Part shown: piece after piece, positions 1 through 7,112 of the stretch
Position numbering within the stretch: the first letter of the stretch is position 1
Layout of the letters: every line of letters starts with the position of its first letter
Assembly: GCA_022827045.1 (NCBI GenBank)
Contig: JAJDTQ010000120.1
Span: forward strand, 1-19,331
Direction: 5' to 3'
DNA: 19,331 bases
Source: Candidatus Binatia bacterium
GTDB taxonomy: Bacteria > Desulfobacterota_B > Binatia > UBA9968 > JAJDTQ01
The notes under the pieces: model-generated
What the model was told of the DNA's origin: nothing
The model's input: the letters and a program-made list of their open reading frames with translations, nothing else
The model's database searches: none
Position numbers and translations under genes: made by a program

Positions 1-74
1 ACCGTCACCCCGGGCTTGACCCGGGGTCCAGGCGGCCTTCCCTCTGGACCCCGGGTCAAGCCCGGGGTGACGGT
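1..74. repeat. Perfect 31-bp inverted repeat (intergenic palindrome)
   Basis: Bases 1-31 and 44-74 are exact reverse complements, separated by a 12-base loop (32-43). The arms are very GC-rich and contain the core CCCGGGCTTGACCCGGGG. It looks like one copy of a dispersed palindromic (REP/MITE-like) element. The left edge of the window may cut it, since the match begins at base 1. It has no coding capacity. Its right arm runs directly, and in phase, into the 21-bp tandem array that follows. Confidence 0.85.
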
Positions 75-308
75 GGGGGGTTCCGGGGTGGCGGAAAGGT
101 AGTCCCCGTTGACGGAAAAATAGTCCCTGTTGACGGAGAAGTAGTCCCTGTTGACGGTGACGTGGTCCCGGGTGACAGTGGGGTGGTCCCGGGTGACCGT
201 GACGTAGCCCCGGGTGACGGTGAGATGGCCCGGGTTGGCGGCGAGGTGGTCCGGGCTGACGCTGAAGCGGCCCGGGGTGACGGAAGTCAGGTCCGGGGTG
301 GCGGTCCA
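75..308. repeat. Degenerate 21-bp tandem repeat array
   Basis: About eleven 21-base units follow one another without spacers, with unit starts at 78, 99, 120, 141, 162, 183, 204, 225, 246, 267 and 288. The consensus is roughly GTGGTCCCGGGTGACGGTGA. Units 99-161 share a CCTGTTGACGGA variant and units 162-224 a CCCGGGTGAC variant, so neighbours resemble each other as expected from local duplication. The palindrome end at 57-77 fits the same register. The array gives a spurious open frame with a seven-residue period on the plus strand. Together with the palindrome, this explains the gene-free 333 bases at the left end. Confidence 0.8.
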
Positions 309-333
309 GTGACATGTGCATGGTCCGGGCCGG

Positions 334-1425
334 TCACGCAGTCCGCACGGGCTTGGTCACGGCCAGGGTGTTCCGTCCCGTCCACATGGGCAGCAGCACA
401 CAGTGGCGGTGCTTGCCGCCGGTCACGATCACCATGATGTCGTCGGGCCGGGTGGCTAGGTGCACGACACCGTCGGAAGTGACGTTGGGCGACTCCCGAA
501 GCAGCTCCTCGTCGCTCTTGGGCCCCTTGCGCCGGTCCGGGATGCTGGCGAAGGTAATCGTCGAGTGCTCCCAGAGGTACTCACGGACGTCCGCCCGCGT
601 GACGCCGTCCCGCGCCATGATCTCGGCGTCCTCACTGGACAGGGCAATCAGCGGCGTGCCGCCGCCGAAACTGCCCACGTCCAGGTGGCTGCCGCCGTGA
701 TGCATGGCGATGATCTCGGCCAGCGACGACAGCGCCTCCTCCCCGGTGCTGCCGGCGGTGTGCATGGGTATGAAGCCGTTGATGCCGCACACGGTCACGG
801 CGCTCTGCTCGGGCTTGTAGCCCCGGCTCACGTGGTAGGGCTCCCAGGGGCTCTTTTCCTCGTTCTCGCCGAAGCAGAAGCTGTACTTGCCCGGCCAGCC
901 GAAGGTGGCGCGGTCGGTGTCGCCGGGATAACCGCCGCCGACCGTGATGAGGATCAGGCGGATGGCCCGGCCGATGGTGGCGTTGGCCCGGTGGCCGGGG
1001 CCGAACGCGCCGGCGTCGCAGTTGATGCCGACCTCGTTCCGCACCGGACCGTTCACCAGCAGCGCCGGACCCGCGTATCCGGTGGTGGCCTGGACCCCGT
1101 AGAGGTTGAAGCGGGGCTCCATGATGCCTTCCACCGCGGCGATGACCACCGGCAGGTACTCCGGCAGGCAGCCCGCCATCACGCAGTTGACGGCGATCTT
1201 CTCCACGGTGGCCGGCGCCCACTTGGGCGGGACCTGGCCCAGGACCTCCTGGGGGTCCCGGTGGGTGCCCGCGAGCATGCGCTCCACGCGCTCGCGGGTG
1301 GGCGGAACGATGGGCAGGCCGTCGCTGAGCTGGCGCTCCAGGAACCAGTCGTTGGCCGCCTCCAGCGAGTCGTCCACCTCGATGACATCGGAGACGAGCT
1401 TTGCCTGTGGCGTGTCGGTGGACAT
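334..1425 (-). CDS. Conserved protein of unknown function, partner of UGSC selenoprotein
   Basis: A 363-residue soluble protein with no signal peptide or membrane segment. I do not know an enzymatic function. It resembles a family that I recall lying next to UGSC proteins in proteobacterial and actinobacterial genomes. Visible marks are DGLPIVPPT (about residues 35-43), a Cys-containing segment AVNCVMAGCLPEYLP (78-92; C81 and C86), a Gly/Asn-rich core LLVNGPVRNEVGIN (122-135), GPGHRANATIGRAIRL (142-157) and a PGKYSFC...ENEEKSPWEP stretch (178-196; C184). It starts 42 bases after the selenoprotein stop on the same strand, so the two genes are very probably co-transcribed. The Shine-Dalgarno is weak, so the start is less sure than the gene. 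Its four conserved-looking Cys residues could exchange disulphides with the selenoprotein, but that is only a guess. Confidence 0.8.
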   Translation of the reverse strand: MSTDTPQAKLVSDVIEVDDSLEAANDWFLERQLSDGLPIVPPTRERVERMLAGTHRDPQEVLGQVPPKWAPATVEKIAVNCVMAGCLPEYLPVVIAAVEGIMEPRFNLYGVQATTGYAGPALLVNGPVRNEVGINCDAGAFGPGHRANATIGRAIRLILITVGGGYPGDTDRATFGWPGKYSFCFGENEEKSPWEPYHVSRGYKPEQSAVTVCGINGFIPMHTAGSTGEEALSSLAEIIAMHHGGSHLDVGSFGGGTPLIALSSEDAEIMARDGVTRADVREYLWEHSTITFASIPDRRKGPKSDEELLRESPNVTSDGVVHLATRPDDIMVIVTGGKHRHCVLLPMWTGRNTLAVTKPVRTA

Positions 1426-1467
1426 GCGTGAAGGATCCGTGTGGTGTGGGGTTTCCAGCCCGGTGCG

Positions 1468-2058
1468 CTATTTCGCCGCCTGGGCTTCGGCTCCCGCGGC
1501 CCCGGTGCGCGCAGGCTCGCCGGGCTCCCCATCGGTCAGGGACTCCCGCACCGGCCCGATGGCGATCCTCGCATCCTCGGCGTGCTCTCCCGGCCGCGCG
1601 CCGCCGCTCGGATGGTGCGGTATCTGCACCAGCGGCAGTTGCGGCATGCCGAAGAACACCGCCTCCTTCCTGCCCAGCTCCATGAAAATGGTCTGGCACA
1701 GGGTCACCGTAGGGGTGCCGCGCTTCTGGATCTCGATGGCGTCGTGGACACTCCACGACGTGCAAGACCCTCAAGCACCGAGGCCGGTGACGACCGCGTC
1801 GCACCGGCTCAGCATCTCCTCGATCAGTTCCCCCGGCGCCGCATTCATGTGGCTGGGCTTCTTCCGCAGCAGCACCTCGGCCACGCCGGTCTGCTCAGCG
1901 ATGAGCCGCGCCAACTCCTCGAACATCGGACTCGAGTTGGCCTGGCCGTTGTCGATGATCCCGACGACCTTCCCGGCGAGGTCGTCCAGACCCGGCACCG
2001 GTGGATGGTTCTCCAACAGGACATCGGCCCGCGGATCGAGCATCTGTAGCTTTTCCAT
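1468..2058 (-). CDS. UGSC-family selenoprotein (in-frame TGA = Sec)
   Basis: One reading frame runs from an ATG at 2058 to a TAG at 1470-1468, interrupted only by a TGA at 1773-1771. Read as selenocysteine it gives 196 residues with Sec at 96. The junction reads ...VVTGLGA-U-GSCTSWSVHD, and U/C-G-S-C is the hallmark of the UGSC family. Similarity continues past the TGA (AIEIQKRGTPTVTLC, then MPQLPLVQIPHHP), which a chance stop would not give. A bacterial SECIS candidate follows at once. I chose ATG 2058 over ATG 2070 because GGAGG sits 5 bases upstream of the former and nothing suitable precedes the latter. UGSC proteins are presumed thiol/selenol redox proteins with a thioredoxin-like U/C-x-x-C arrangement; the substrate is unknown. 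A gene caller would report two fragments (1771-2070 and 1468-1707). The C-terminal tail (about 45 residues) is Gly/Ala/Pro-rich and probably disordered. Confidence 0.88.
1740..1760 (-). promoter_or_regulatory. Bacterial SECIS element (candidate)
   Basis: On the coding (minus) strand a perfect 9-bp stem CGTCGTGGA / TCCACGACG closes on a GTG triloop. The stem begins 11 bases after the TGA and the loop begins 20 bases after it. Bacterial SECIS elements lie in the coding sequence just downstream of the UGA, with a G in the first two loop positions and the loop roughly 16-37 bases from the codon; all three are met. The stem also encodes TSWSVHD of the conserved motif, so both protein and RNA constrain these bases. 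Confidence 0.75.
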
Positions 2059-2093
2059 GAGGTCCTCCATCGCACGCGTGAATTACCTGCGAG

Positions 2094-2123
2094 ACCTTAC
2101 CGAAGGGGAGTTCGTGTTGTCAA
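2094..2123 (-). promoter_or_regulatory. Sigma-70-type promoter of the UGSC operon (candidate)
   Basis: On the minus strand a consensus -35 TTGACA (2123-2118) is followed after 18 bases by TAAGGT (2099-2094), which keeps the three most conserved -10 positions (T, A, final T). Transcription would start near 2087, about 29 bases before the ATG at 2058. It lies in the 101-base gap between the ATPase gene and the selenoprotein gene, so the operon probably has its own promoter. Confidence 0.5.
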
Positions 2124-2159
2124 CGCTTTGTACCGAGCGAAGAGGCGCACAAGGTCGCG

Positions 2160-3368
2160 CTACAAGAGCTGAGAAAGGAACGTCGCTGCCGGCACCACCA
2201 GTGGCGGACCCGGCGTCGCGAAGCAATCCGCTTCCAGGAAATCGGCGTCCACGATGACCTGAAATGCAAACGGCACGTCGAGATGATCCTGATAGTACTT
2301 CAGCGTCCGGCTCATGGACTCGTCGCGGTGCTTCACCTCGACCAGGAACCATGGCCGCCCCTCACGGGCCACCAGGAAGTCCACTTCCCGCTTCTCCTTG
2401 TCGCGCAGGTAACCGAGCTCGAACCGTCCCAGCCCCATGTCGTTCCAGCCGTCGAGCGCCTTGAGAAGATGGCACGCGACGAAGGTCTCGGCCTTCTGCC
2501 CCACGTCTTCGATGTCGGCCCAGTCCCTCAGGTACCACTTGGGCTCCTTGCGCAGTGATCGCGAGACGTTCCGAAACCATGGCCTGACGAGGAATCCCAG
2601 ATGGAAATCGCACAATGCGGCAACCCAGCGCCGGACGGTGTCCGCAGCCACGCGCACCTCCCTGGCGAGGGTGCCGTACACGAGCTGACGCCCCGACTGA
2701 CGGGTCAAGCGCCGGACCAGCAACTCCATCTGGTCCATCTGCTGGACCTGCGTCAGGTCGCGGATCTCTTCCCGGACCAGTTGCTGGAGACGCAGCGACT
2801 GCCATCTCCGGCTGAACCGGTTGTCGCGCCTCAGGAACGGTTCCGGGTACCCTCCGTGGTGCCAGAGCGCCTCGAAGTCGGCTGACTCAATCTTGCGCGG
2901 CTGGCGGATGACTCGCTCCGCGTCGGGGAGTTGTCGGCTGACGGTTTCCGCCACGGAGAACGGATGCATCCGGTAAGAAAAGTATCGCCCCATGAGGCTG
3001 TCGCCGCCGCGGCGGTAGACATCGAGACGGCTACTGCCGGTGACGATGATGCGGAGCCGGTCGCCGTAGGTATCGTAGAGACCCTTTAGGAAAGGCTTCC
3101 AGCTTGCGAACTTGTGAAGCTCATCGAAGAGAGCCACTGGAGGGGTTTCGGAGAGGCGGTTCGCTCCGACCGCCTCCGCCAGACTGCCAGGTCCGGCCAG
3201 TAGTAATTCCCGATCGTCGACGTTGTCCCAATTGCGGTAGCTGTCGGCGTGACGCCGGCAGGTGGTGGTCTTGCCTACTTGCCTCGGACCGCTGACGAAA
3301 GCCATTTGGCGGTTGGCGGCCAAGTGCTCCGACAGCAAGGCGTCGTAAACGCGCGATTCCGTCTCCAT
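2160..3368 (-). CDS. AAA+ ATPase with DUF4143 C-terminal domain
   Basis: A 402-residue protein of the widespread ATPase/DUF4143 family, which is of unknown physiological role and often carried on accessory DNA. The N-terminal P-loop GPRQVGKTT is at residues 27-35, a Walker B-like LFDE at 79-82 and a sensor-1-like VTGSS near 110. The middle holds a winged-helix-like region with many Arg residues. The C-terminal domain has the restriction-endonuclease-like pattern EVDFLVARE...LVEVKH (about residues 329-350), the DUF4143 hallmark. It is full length for the family. It has its own promoter in the 99-base gap after the peptidase gene, and its neighbours give no shared function. Its upstream DNA is markedly AT-richer than its surroundings, which fits acquisition by transfer. 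The family assignment is firm; the role (defence, toxin-antitoxin-like or regulatory) is unknown. Confidence 0.92.
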   Translation of the reverse strand: METESRVYDALLSEHLAANRQMAFVSGPRQVGKTTTCRRHADSYRNWDNVDDRELLLAGPGSLAEAVGANRLSETPPVALFDELHKFASWKPFLKGLYDTYGDRLRIIVTGSSRLDVYRRGGDSLMGRYFSYRMHPFSVAETVSRQLPDAERVIRQPRKIESADFEALWHHGGYPEPFLRRDNRFSRRWQSLRLQQLVREEIRDLTQVQQMDQMELLVRRLTRQSGRQLVYGTLAREVRVAADTVRRWVAALCDFHLGFLVRPWFRNVSRSLRKEPKWYLRDWADIEDVGQKAETFVACHLLKALDGWNDMGLGRFELGYLRDKEKREVDFLVAREGRPWFLVEVKHRDESMSRTLKYYQDHLDVPFAFQVIVDADFLEADCFATPGPPLVVPAATFLSQLL

Positions 3369-3376
3369 GTCCGACT

Positions 3377-3404
3377 ATTATCCATAGGGTCGTATTTTAG
3401 TCAA
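3377..3404 (-). promoter_or_regulatory. Promoter of the AAA+/DUF4143 gene, near-leaderless
   Basis: The minus strand shows TTGACT (3404-3399), a 16-base spacer and GATAAT (3382-3377). Only 8 bases separate this -10 box from the ATG (3368-3366), and no Shine-Dalgarno fits there, so the mRNA should be leaderless or almost so. Confidence 0.6.
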
Positions 3405-3435
3405 GATAATTCGACGATGTATCGTATTTTGGTCG
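3390..3435. repeat. Direct repeat, possible operator
   Basis: TCGTATTTTAGTCA (3390-3403) and TCGTATTTTGGTCG (3422-3435) are direct repeats, identical at 12 of 14 positions, spaced 32 bases start to start (about three helical turns). The first copy overlaps the -35 box and spacer of the ATPase promoter, the second lies just upstream. This layout suits a DNA-binding protein acting on that promoter. Regulation is inference. Confidence 0.5.
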
Positions 3436-3467
3436 ACCCTCATCACCACCGAGCCCATGCGGTCTCT

Positions 3468-5390
3468 TCAGAGGTTTCGGATCGGCACCGGATCGATATC
3501 GTCGGCAGGGGTGAAGCCGAAGACACGGCCGTAGAAGTAGAGCTCCGCCTCCAGCGCACAGACGATGGTCTCCGCCTGGCGGAATCCGTGGCCCTCGCCT
3601 TCGAAGGCCAGGTAGGCGACCGGCAGACCCTTGGCATCCAGAGCGTCGACCATGGCTTCGGCCTGATTGGGCGGTACCACCCTGTCGTCAAGCCCTTGAA
3701 AGAAAATGATCGGGCAATCGAATTCGTCCAAGTGACGGACAGGAGAACGTTCCATATAGACGGATTCCGAATCCGGCAGGGGACCGATCAAGCGATCCAG
3801 GTAGCGGCTCTCGAACTTGTGGGTGTCCCGGGCCAGGGCCATCAGATCGCCGATTCCGTAGAGGCTGGCGCCGGCCCGAAACGTGTCGCGGAAGGCGAGC
3901 GCCGCCAGCGTCGTGTAGCCGCCGGCGCTGCCGCCCCGGATGATCAGGCGGTCCGGGTCCGCCCGGCCCGAGTCGGCGAGGAATCGGGCAGCGTTGACGC
4001 AGTCGTCCACGTCGACGATGCCCCAGCGCCCGTCCAGGCGCTCCCGATAGGCGCGCCCGAAGCCGGTACTGCCGCCATAGTTGACGTCGACGACGGCGAA
4101 GCCGCGGCTGGTCCAGTACTGGATGGCCAGCGTGAACGCGTCGCTGGTGGCCCCCGTGGGGCCGCCGTGGGAGCGCACGATCAGGGGCGGCAGCTCCCCC
4201 GCCGGGGCAGCATAGTGCTGATTGCGAGGGGGGCAATAGAATGCGTGGGCCGACAACCCCTCCGCGGTGGGGAACTCAATGGCTTCCGCTTCCGAAATAT
4301 AGCCCGCGTCGACGGTCGTCTCCGTTGCGCGTTTCAGCACCTCTTCGGCACCCGTGTCCGGGTCCCACAGACTGAGCCGGGTCGGCTCCGAACGGGAGGC
4401 CCCGATCAAAGCGAGCCGGCCGCCGAGGGACTGGGGCAGCCCGGGGTGTGAGAACGGCGTCGGCAGAGTCTCCAGGCGGCCTTCGGTGACAATGGCAAGC
4501 CGCCCTACGCCGCCCTCGATCACCCGGCAGACAAGGCGTCCGTCGGCCAGAAATCCGAAACTCCGCATCCCGAACTGCCACAGGGGCAGGCCGAACTCCG
4601 CCTGCCGAGGACACAGGGGCTCCCGCGCGCCGTTGCGCCACCGGTACAAGTTCCACCAGCCGGTGGAATCGTCGACGAAGTGGAGCGTCCCGTCCGGAGA
4701 CCATTCCGGCTGGAAGACGGAGACGTCGGCGCCGCCGGCGACCCGATGCGCATTGGTCAGGGCGCCATCCGCCGCGATGTCGGCCACCCATAAAAAGGTT
4801 CCGTCCCACGGCATGTTGGGGTGATCCCAGGACAACCAGGCGAGTTGCCGGCCGTCCGGAGAAAGGCGCGGCGCCGCGTAGAAGTCAGCCCCGGACGCCA
4901 CGACGCGGCCCTCGTCCCCGTTGCCTTCCAGATCCAGCGCCACCAGGGCGTTCACGGGCTCCCCGTCGTTCCGGTGGTCTTCGCGCACGCAGACCGCCCG
5001 ACACGACGACGCATCCAGGTCGAAGTCGGCGTAGCGGAGCGGACCTTCCGGGGTGATGGGACGGGGGGCCGCACCCTCGTCCAGGCGGTACACACGTTGA
5101 TCGGCGAAGTTGGCGAAAACCACCACGCCGTTCCGCACGCCGAGGGCGCCGCCGCCGTACTCGTGGGCGCGGGTGCGCACGTTGAACGGCGCCGGCGTAA
5201 GATCGGTGACGGCGCCGCTTGCGGTCCGGCGCACGAGGACCGTCCGCCCGGCCTCCGAGGGTCGGGACTCGAGCCAGTAGAGACACCCCCCGTCGACCCT
5301 CGGGCTGCCGATTCCCACGGCCCCCTCTGTCATCATGCGGGCCGTGATGGGGCTCTTCCAGGTACCGAAGGGGGCAGTCGTGGGAGGCAT
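3468..5390 (-). CDS. S9 family peptidase (prolyl oligopeptidase / acylaminoacyl-peptidase type)
   Basis: A 640-residue protein with the two-part layout of S9 peptidases: an N-terminal beta-propeller (about residues 1-370; WSPDGTLHFVDD, LSPDGRQLAWLSWD and similar blades) and a C-terminal alpha/beta hydrolase domain. The nucleophile elbow GGSAGG places the catalytic Ser at 488 (codon 3929-3927). The acid is in GLDDRVVP (Asp568 or 569) and the catalytic His is 601 in EGHGF. All catalytic parts are present. I saw no signal peptide, so a cytosolic oligopeptidase or acyl-peptide hydrolase acting on short peptides is likely. I use the ATG at 5390; the frame also allows a TTG at 5408, which would add six residues. 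It lies 42 bases after the MetE-like gene and may be co-transcribed with it, though no functional link is evident. Confidence 0.93.
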   Translation of the reverse strand: MPPTTAPFGTWKSPITARMMTEGAVGIGSPRVDGGCLYWLESRPSEAGRTVLVRRTASGAVTDLTPAPFNVRTRAHEYGGGALGVRNGVVVFANFADQRVYRLDEGAAPRPITPEGPLRYADFDLDASSCRAVCVREDHRNDGEPVNALVALDLEGNGDEGRVVASGADFYAAPRLSPDGRQLAWLSWDHPNMPWDGTFLWVADIAADGALTNAHRVAGGADVSVFQPEWSPDGTLHFVDDSTGWWNLYRWRNGAREPLCPRQAEFGLPLWQFGMRSFGFLADGRLVCRVIEGGVGRLAIVTEGRLETLPTPFSHPGLPQSLGGRLALIGASRSEPTRLSLWDPDTGAEEVLKRATETTVDAGYISEAEAIEFPTAEGLSAHAFYCPPRNQHYAAPAGELPPLIVRSHGGPTGATSDAFTLAIQYWTSRGFAVVDVNYGGSTGFGRAYRERLDGRWGIVDVDDCVNAARFLADSGRADPDRLIIRGGSAGGYTTLAALAFRDTFRAGASLYGIGDLMALARDTHKFESRYLDRLIGPLPDSESVYMERSPVRHLDEFDCPIIFFQGLDDRVVPPNQAEAMVDALDAKGLPVAYLAFEGEGHGFRQAETIVCALEAELYFYGRVFGFTPADDIDPVPIRNL

Positions 5391-5432
5391 CTTCAGATCA
5401 TGCTCCAACCGGCATCCGGAACCACCCGGCTT

Positions 5433-6602
5433 TCATCCCCACAACCGCTCGCTCGCGAGCCTCGCCCCCTCGGACATGGCCTGGAACTTGGCCCAGACGA
5501 TGGCGGGATGGATTTCGGGGACCTCCAGGGCCTGGGTGCCGAAGCCGCAGTCGCTGCCGGCGATGACGTTCTCGCGGCCCACCACGCCGGCGAAGCGCTC
5601 GAGGCGCTGGGCGACGAGCTCGGGGTGCTCCACCACCACCGACGACTGGGTGATGACGCCGGGGATGATGAGCTTGCCGTCGGGCAGCTTCACGTCCTCC
5701 CAGATCTTCCACTCGTGCTCGTGGCGCGGGTTGGAGGCCTCGAAGGAAAAGGCGCCGGCGCGGATGTTGAGCACGATGTCGATGTAGTCCTTCATCTCCA
5801 TGTCGTGCACCCGGGGACCCATGTTGATGCCGTAGCAGGTGTGGTAGCGCACCCGGTCCTCCGGGACGTCCCGTAGCGCGTGGTTGATGGCCTCGATCTG
5901 CCCTTCCGCCCAGGCGCGGCACTGCGCCACGGTGAGATCCGGGTTCTTGACGTAGTAGTTGATGAGCAGCGGGTCGTCGATCTGGAGCAGGAAGCCGGCG
6001 TCGACGATGGCCTGGTACTCCACCCGCTGGGCATCGGCGATGGCGAACAGGAACTCTTCCTCGGTCTTGTAATACTCGTTCTCGATGTTGCCGGCCACGT
6101 CGCACGGTGAGATGGCGGGCACGAAGGCCTCCACCGGCCCGGCTTGGTCGACCGCGGCCCTCAGGTTCGCGAGATCCTGCGCCAGCCGTTCCTGGGCCTT
6201 GTAGACGATGGGGCCGGTACAGGCCATCTGCATGTTGCTGGGGTTCGGTTTGGTTCCCGGTACCGGGCTGTAGTAGCCGTAGTGCTCCGGGAACGCCTGC
6301 GACTCGCGGGAATTGTCCCAAGGCGAGACCCGAACCCGGCCCGTCGGCGAGAGGCCGTCGAGTCGCGTGTGTGCGTAGACCGCGAAGCCGCGTTTGCTAA
6401 GCTCGCCGTCGTCCACGACGTCAACGCCCAGGTCCATCTGGAGGCGCACGATGTCGTGAACCGCGCGCTGGAGCTTGTCCTCGTAGTCGGCCGGGTCCAC
6501 CGCTCTGCCCTCGTTCTCCGCCAGCATCACCTCGATGAGCTCCCGCGGGCGCGGCAGACTGCCGGTATGGGTGACGAGAATGCGTTCGGTGCTATGCAGC
6601 AT
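5433..6602 (-). CDS. Single-domain MetE-like (cobalamin-independent methionine synthase C-terminal) protein
   Basis: A 389-residue TIM-barrel protein matching the catalytic C-terminal half of cobalamin-independent methionine synthase; the N-terminal half of full-length MetE (about 750 residues) is missing. Zinc ligands are all visible: His254 and Cys256 in RYHTCYG, Glu288 in FEASN, Cys352 in GSDCGFGT. The N-terminus has the typical VTHTGSLPRP (residues 10-19). Such short homologues transfer alkyl groups to or from thiols. Some are core methionine synthases; others act in unrelated catabolism such as epoxyalkane:coenzyme M transfer. The neighbours are CoA-thioester enzymes, so a catabolic thiol-transfer role is as likely as methionine synthesis. 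The start at 6602 is well supported: AAGGAGGT lies 5 bases upstream. A longer frame to 6671 runs into repeat-like DNA and is rejected. Confidence 0.9.
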   Translation of the reverse strand: MLHSTERILVTHTGSLPRPRELIEVMLAENEGRAVDPADYEDKLQRAVHDIVRLQMDLGVDVVDDGELSKRGFAVYAHTRLDGLSPTGRVRVSPWDNSRESQAFPEHYGYYSPVPGTKPNPSNMQMACTGPIVYKAQERLAQDLANLRAAVDQAGPVEAFVPAISPCDVAGNIENEYYKTEEEFLFAIADAQRVEYQAIVDAGFLLQIDDPLLINYYVKNPDLTVAQCRAWAEGQIEAINHALRDVPEDRVRYHTCYGINMGPRVHDMEMKDYIDIVLNIRAGAFSFEASNPRHEHEWKIWEDVKLPDGKLIIPGVITQSSVVVEHPELVAQRLERFAGVVGRENVIAGSDCGFGTQALEVPEIHPAIVWAKFQAMSEGARLASERLWG

Positions 6603-6650
6603 GGGGTACCTCCTTGGGGGCGTTTCCTCCGTGGCCGGTGGGCCGTACGC

Positions 6651-6684
6651 CCTCACCCCGACCCTCTCCAAAAGGGAGAGGGAG
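6651..6684. repeat. REP-like palindromic repeat
   Basis: The sequence CCTCACCCCGACCCTCTCC is followed by AAAA and GGGAGAGGG, giving an 8-bp stem (6662-6669 with 6674-6681) with a short A-rich loop. This motif is a familiar dispersed intergenic repeat in many bacteria. It sits in the 93-base gap between the DUF35 gene and the MetE-like gene. It could also terminate transcription, as TTTT follows on the plus strand, but no plus-strand gene needs it. Confidence 0.55.
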
Positions 6685-6695
6685 TTTTGTGCCCG

Positions 6696-7112
6696 TTAGC
6701 TGTCGTTCACGGGCTTGAACTTGTACAGCGTGCGGTCGTCGGTGACGTCGTCGAACACCACCTCCACGGGCATGTCGCAGCTCAGCGCGTCCGGGTTGCA
6801 GCCCACCACGTTGGTGGTGAGGCGCGGGCCTTCGTCCAGCTCCACCACCACCAGGGCGTAGGGCAGCTCGTCGGCGAAACCCTTGTGGTAGGCCCGGTGG
6901 TAGACGCCGAAGGAATAGATCTTCCCCCTGCCGCTCACCCGGGTCCAGGTCCAATCGGTGCTCCAGCACACGGGGCACGTGGCGGTGGGCGGGAACCAAT
7001 AGTTGGAGCAGGCGTCGCAGCGCGGCACCATCAGCTCACGGCGTCTGCAGCCGTCCCAGAAGGGCTCCGACTCCACCGAAGGCGGCGGCAGCGGCTTGTT
7101 GTAGTCGCTCAC
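6696..7112 (-). CDS. Zn-ribbon / OB-fold (DUF35) protein, thiolase partner
   Basis: A 138-residue protein with an N-terminal helix, a rubredoxin-like Zn ribbon with four Cys (C32, C35, C46, C49; RCDACSNYWFPP...CPVC) and a C-terminal OB fold. This family forms complexes with thiolase-superfamily enzymes, where it helps bind or channel acyl-CoA substrates. The GTG start (7112-7110) overlaps the thiolase TGA (7111-7109) as GTGA, with GGGGAGGG upstream, so the two proteins are translationally coupled and most likely form one complex. A longer frame from 7148 lies inside the thiolase gene and is not needed. Confidence 0.92.
   Translation of the reverse strand: MSDYNKPLPPPSVESEPFWDGCRRRELMVPRCDACSNYWFPPTATCPVCWSTDWTWTRVSGRGKIYSFGVYHRAYHKGFADELPYALVVVELDEGPRLTTNVVGCNPDALSCDMPVEVVFDDVTDDRTLYKFKPVNDS

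Noticed and set aside
75..308. CRISPR array
   Set aside because: The units are contiguous 21-mers with no spacers and are degenerate; no cas genes are present.
162..437. Plus-strand open frame with a seven-residue repeat (VPGDxxV)
   Set aside because: It is the translation of the 21-bp tandem array, has no ribosome binding site and runs into the antisense of the gene ending at 334.
460..1431. Long plus-strand open frames opposite the minus-strand genes (also 3249-4451, 7163-8437, 9702-11006, 15985-17058, 17181-18263)
   Set aside because: These are antisense shadows usual in high-GC DNA. Their products are low-complexity Ala/Gly/Arg/Val-rich or show no family motifs, while the minus-strand proteins have clear ones.
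1468..1707. Separate small gene starting with GTG at 1707
   Set aside because: It is the C-terminal part of the UGSC selenoprotein, in the same frame as the upstream part and joined through the TGA. It has no ribosome binding site of its own.
1468..2070. Pseudogene caused by a nonsense mutation
   Set aside because: The TGA is exactly at the Sec/Cys site of the family, and a SECIS-like hairpin follows at the right distance. Chance would not give both.
2130..2160. Terminator after the ATPase gene
   Set aside because: Only a 4-bp GCGC pairing without a U-tract is visible.
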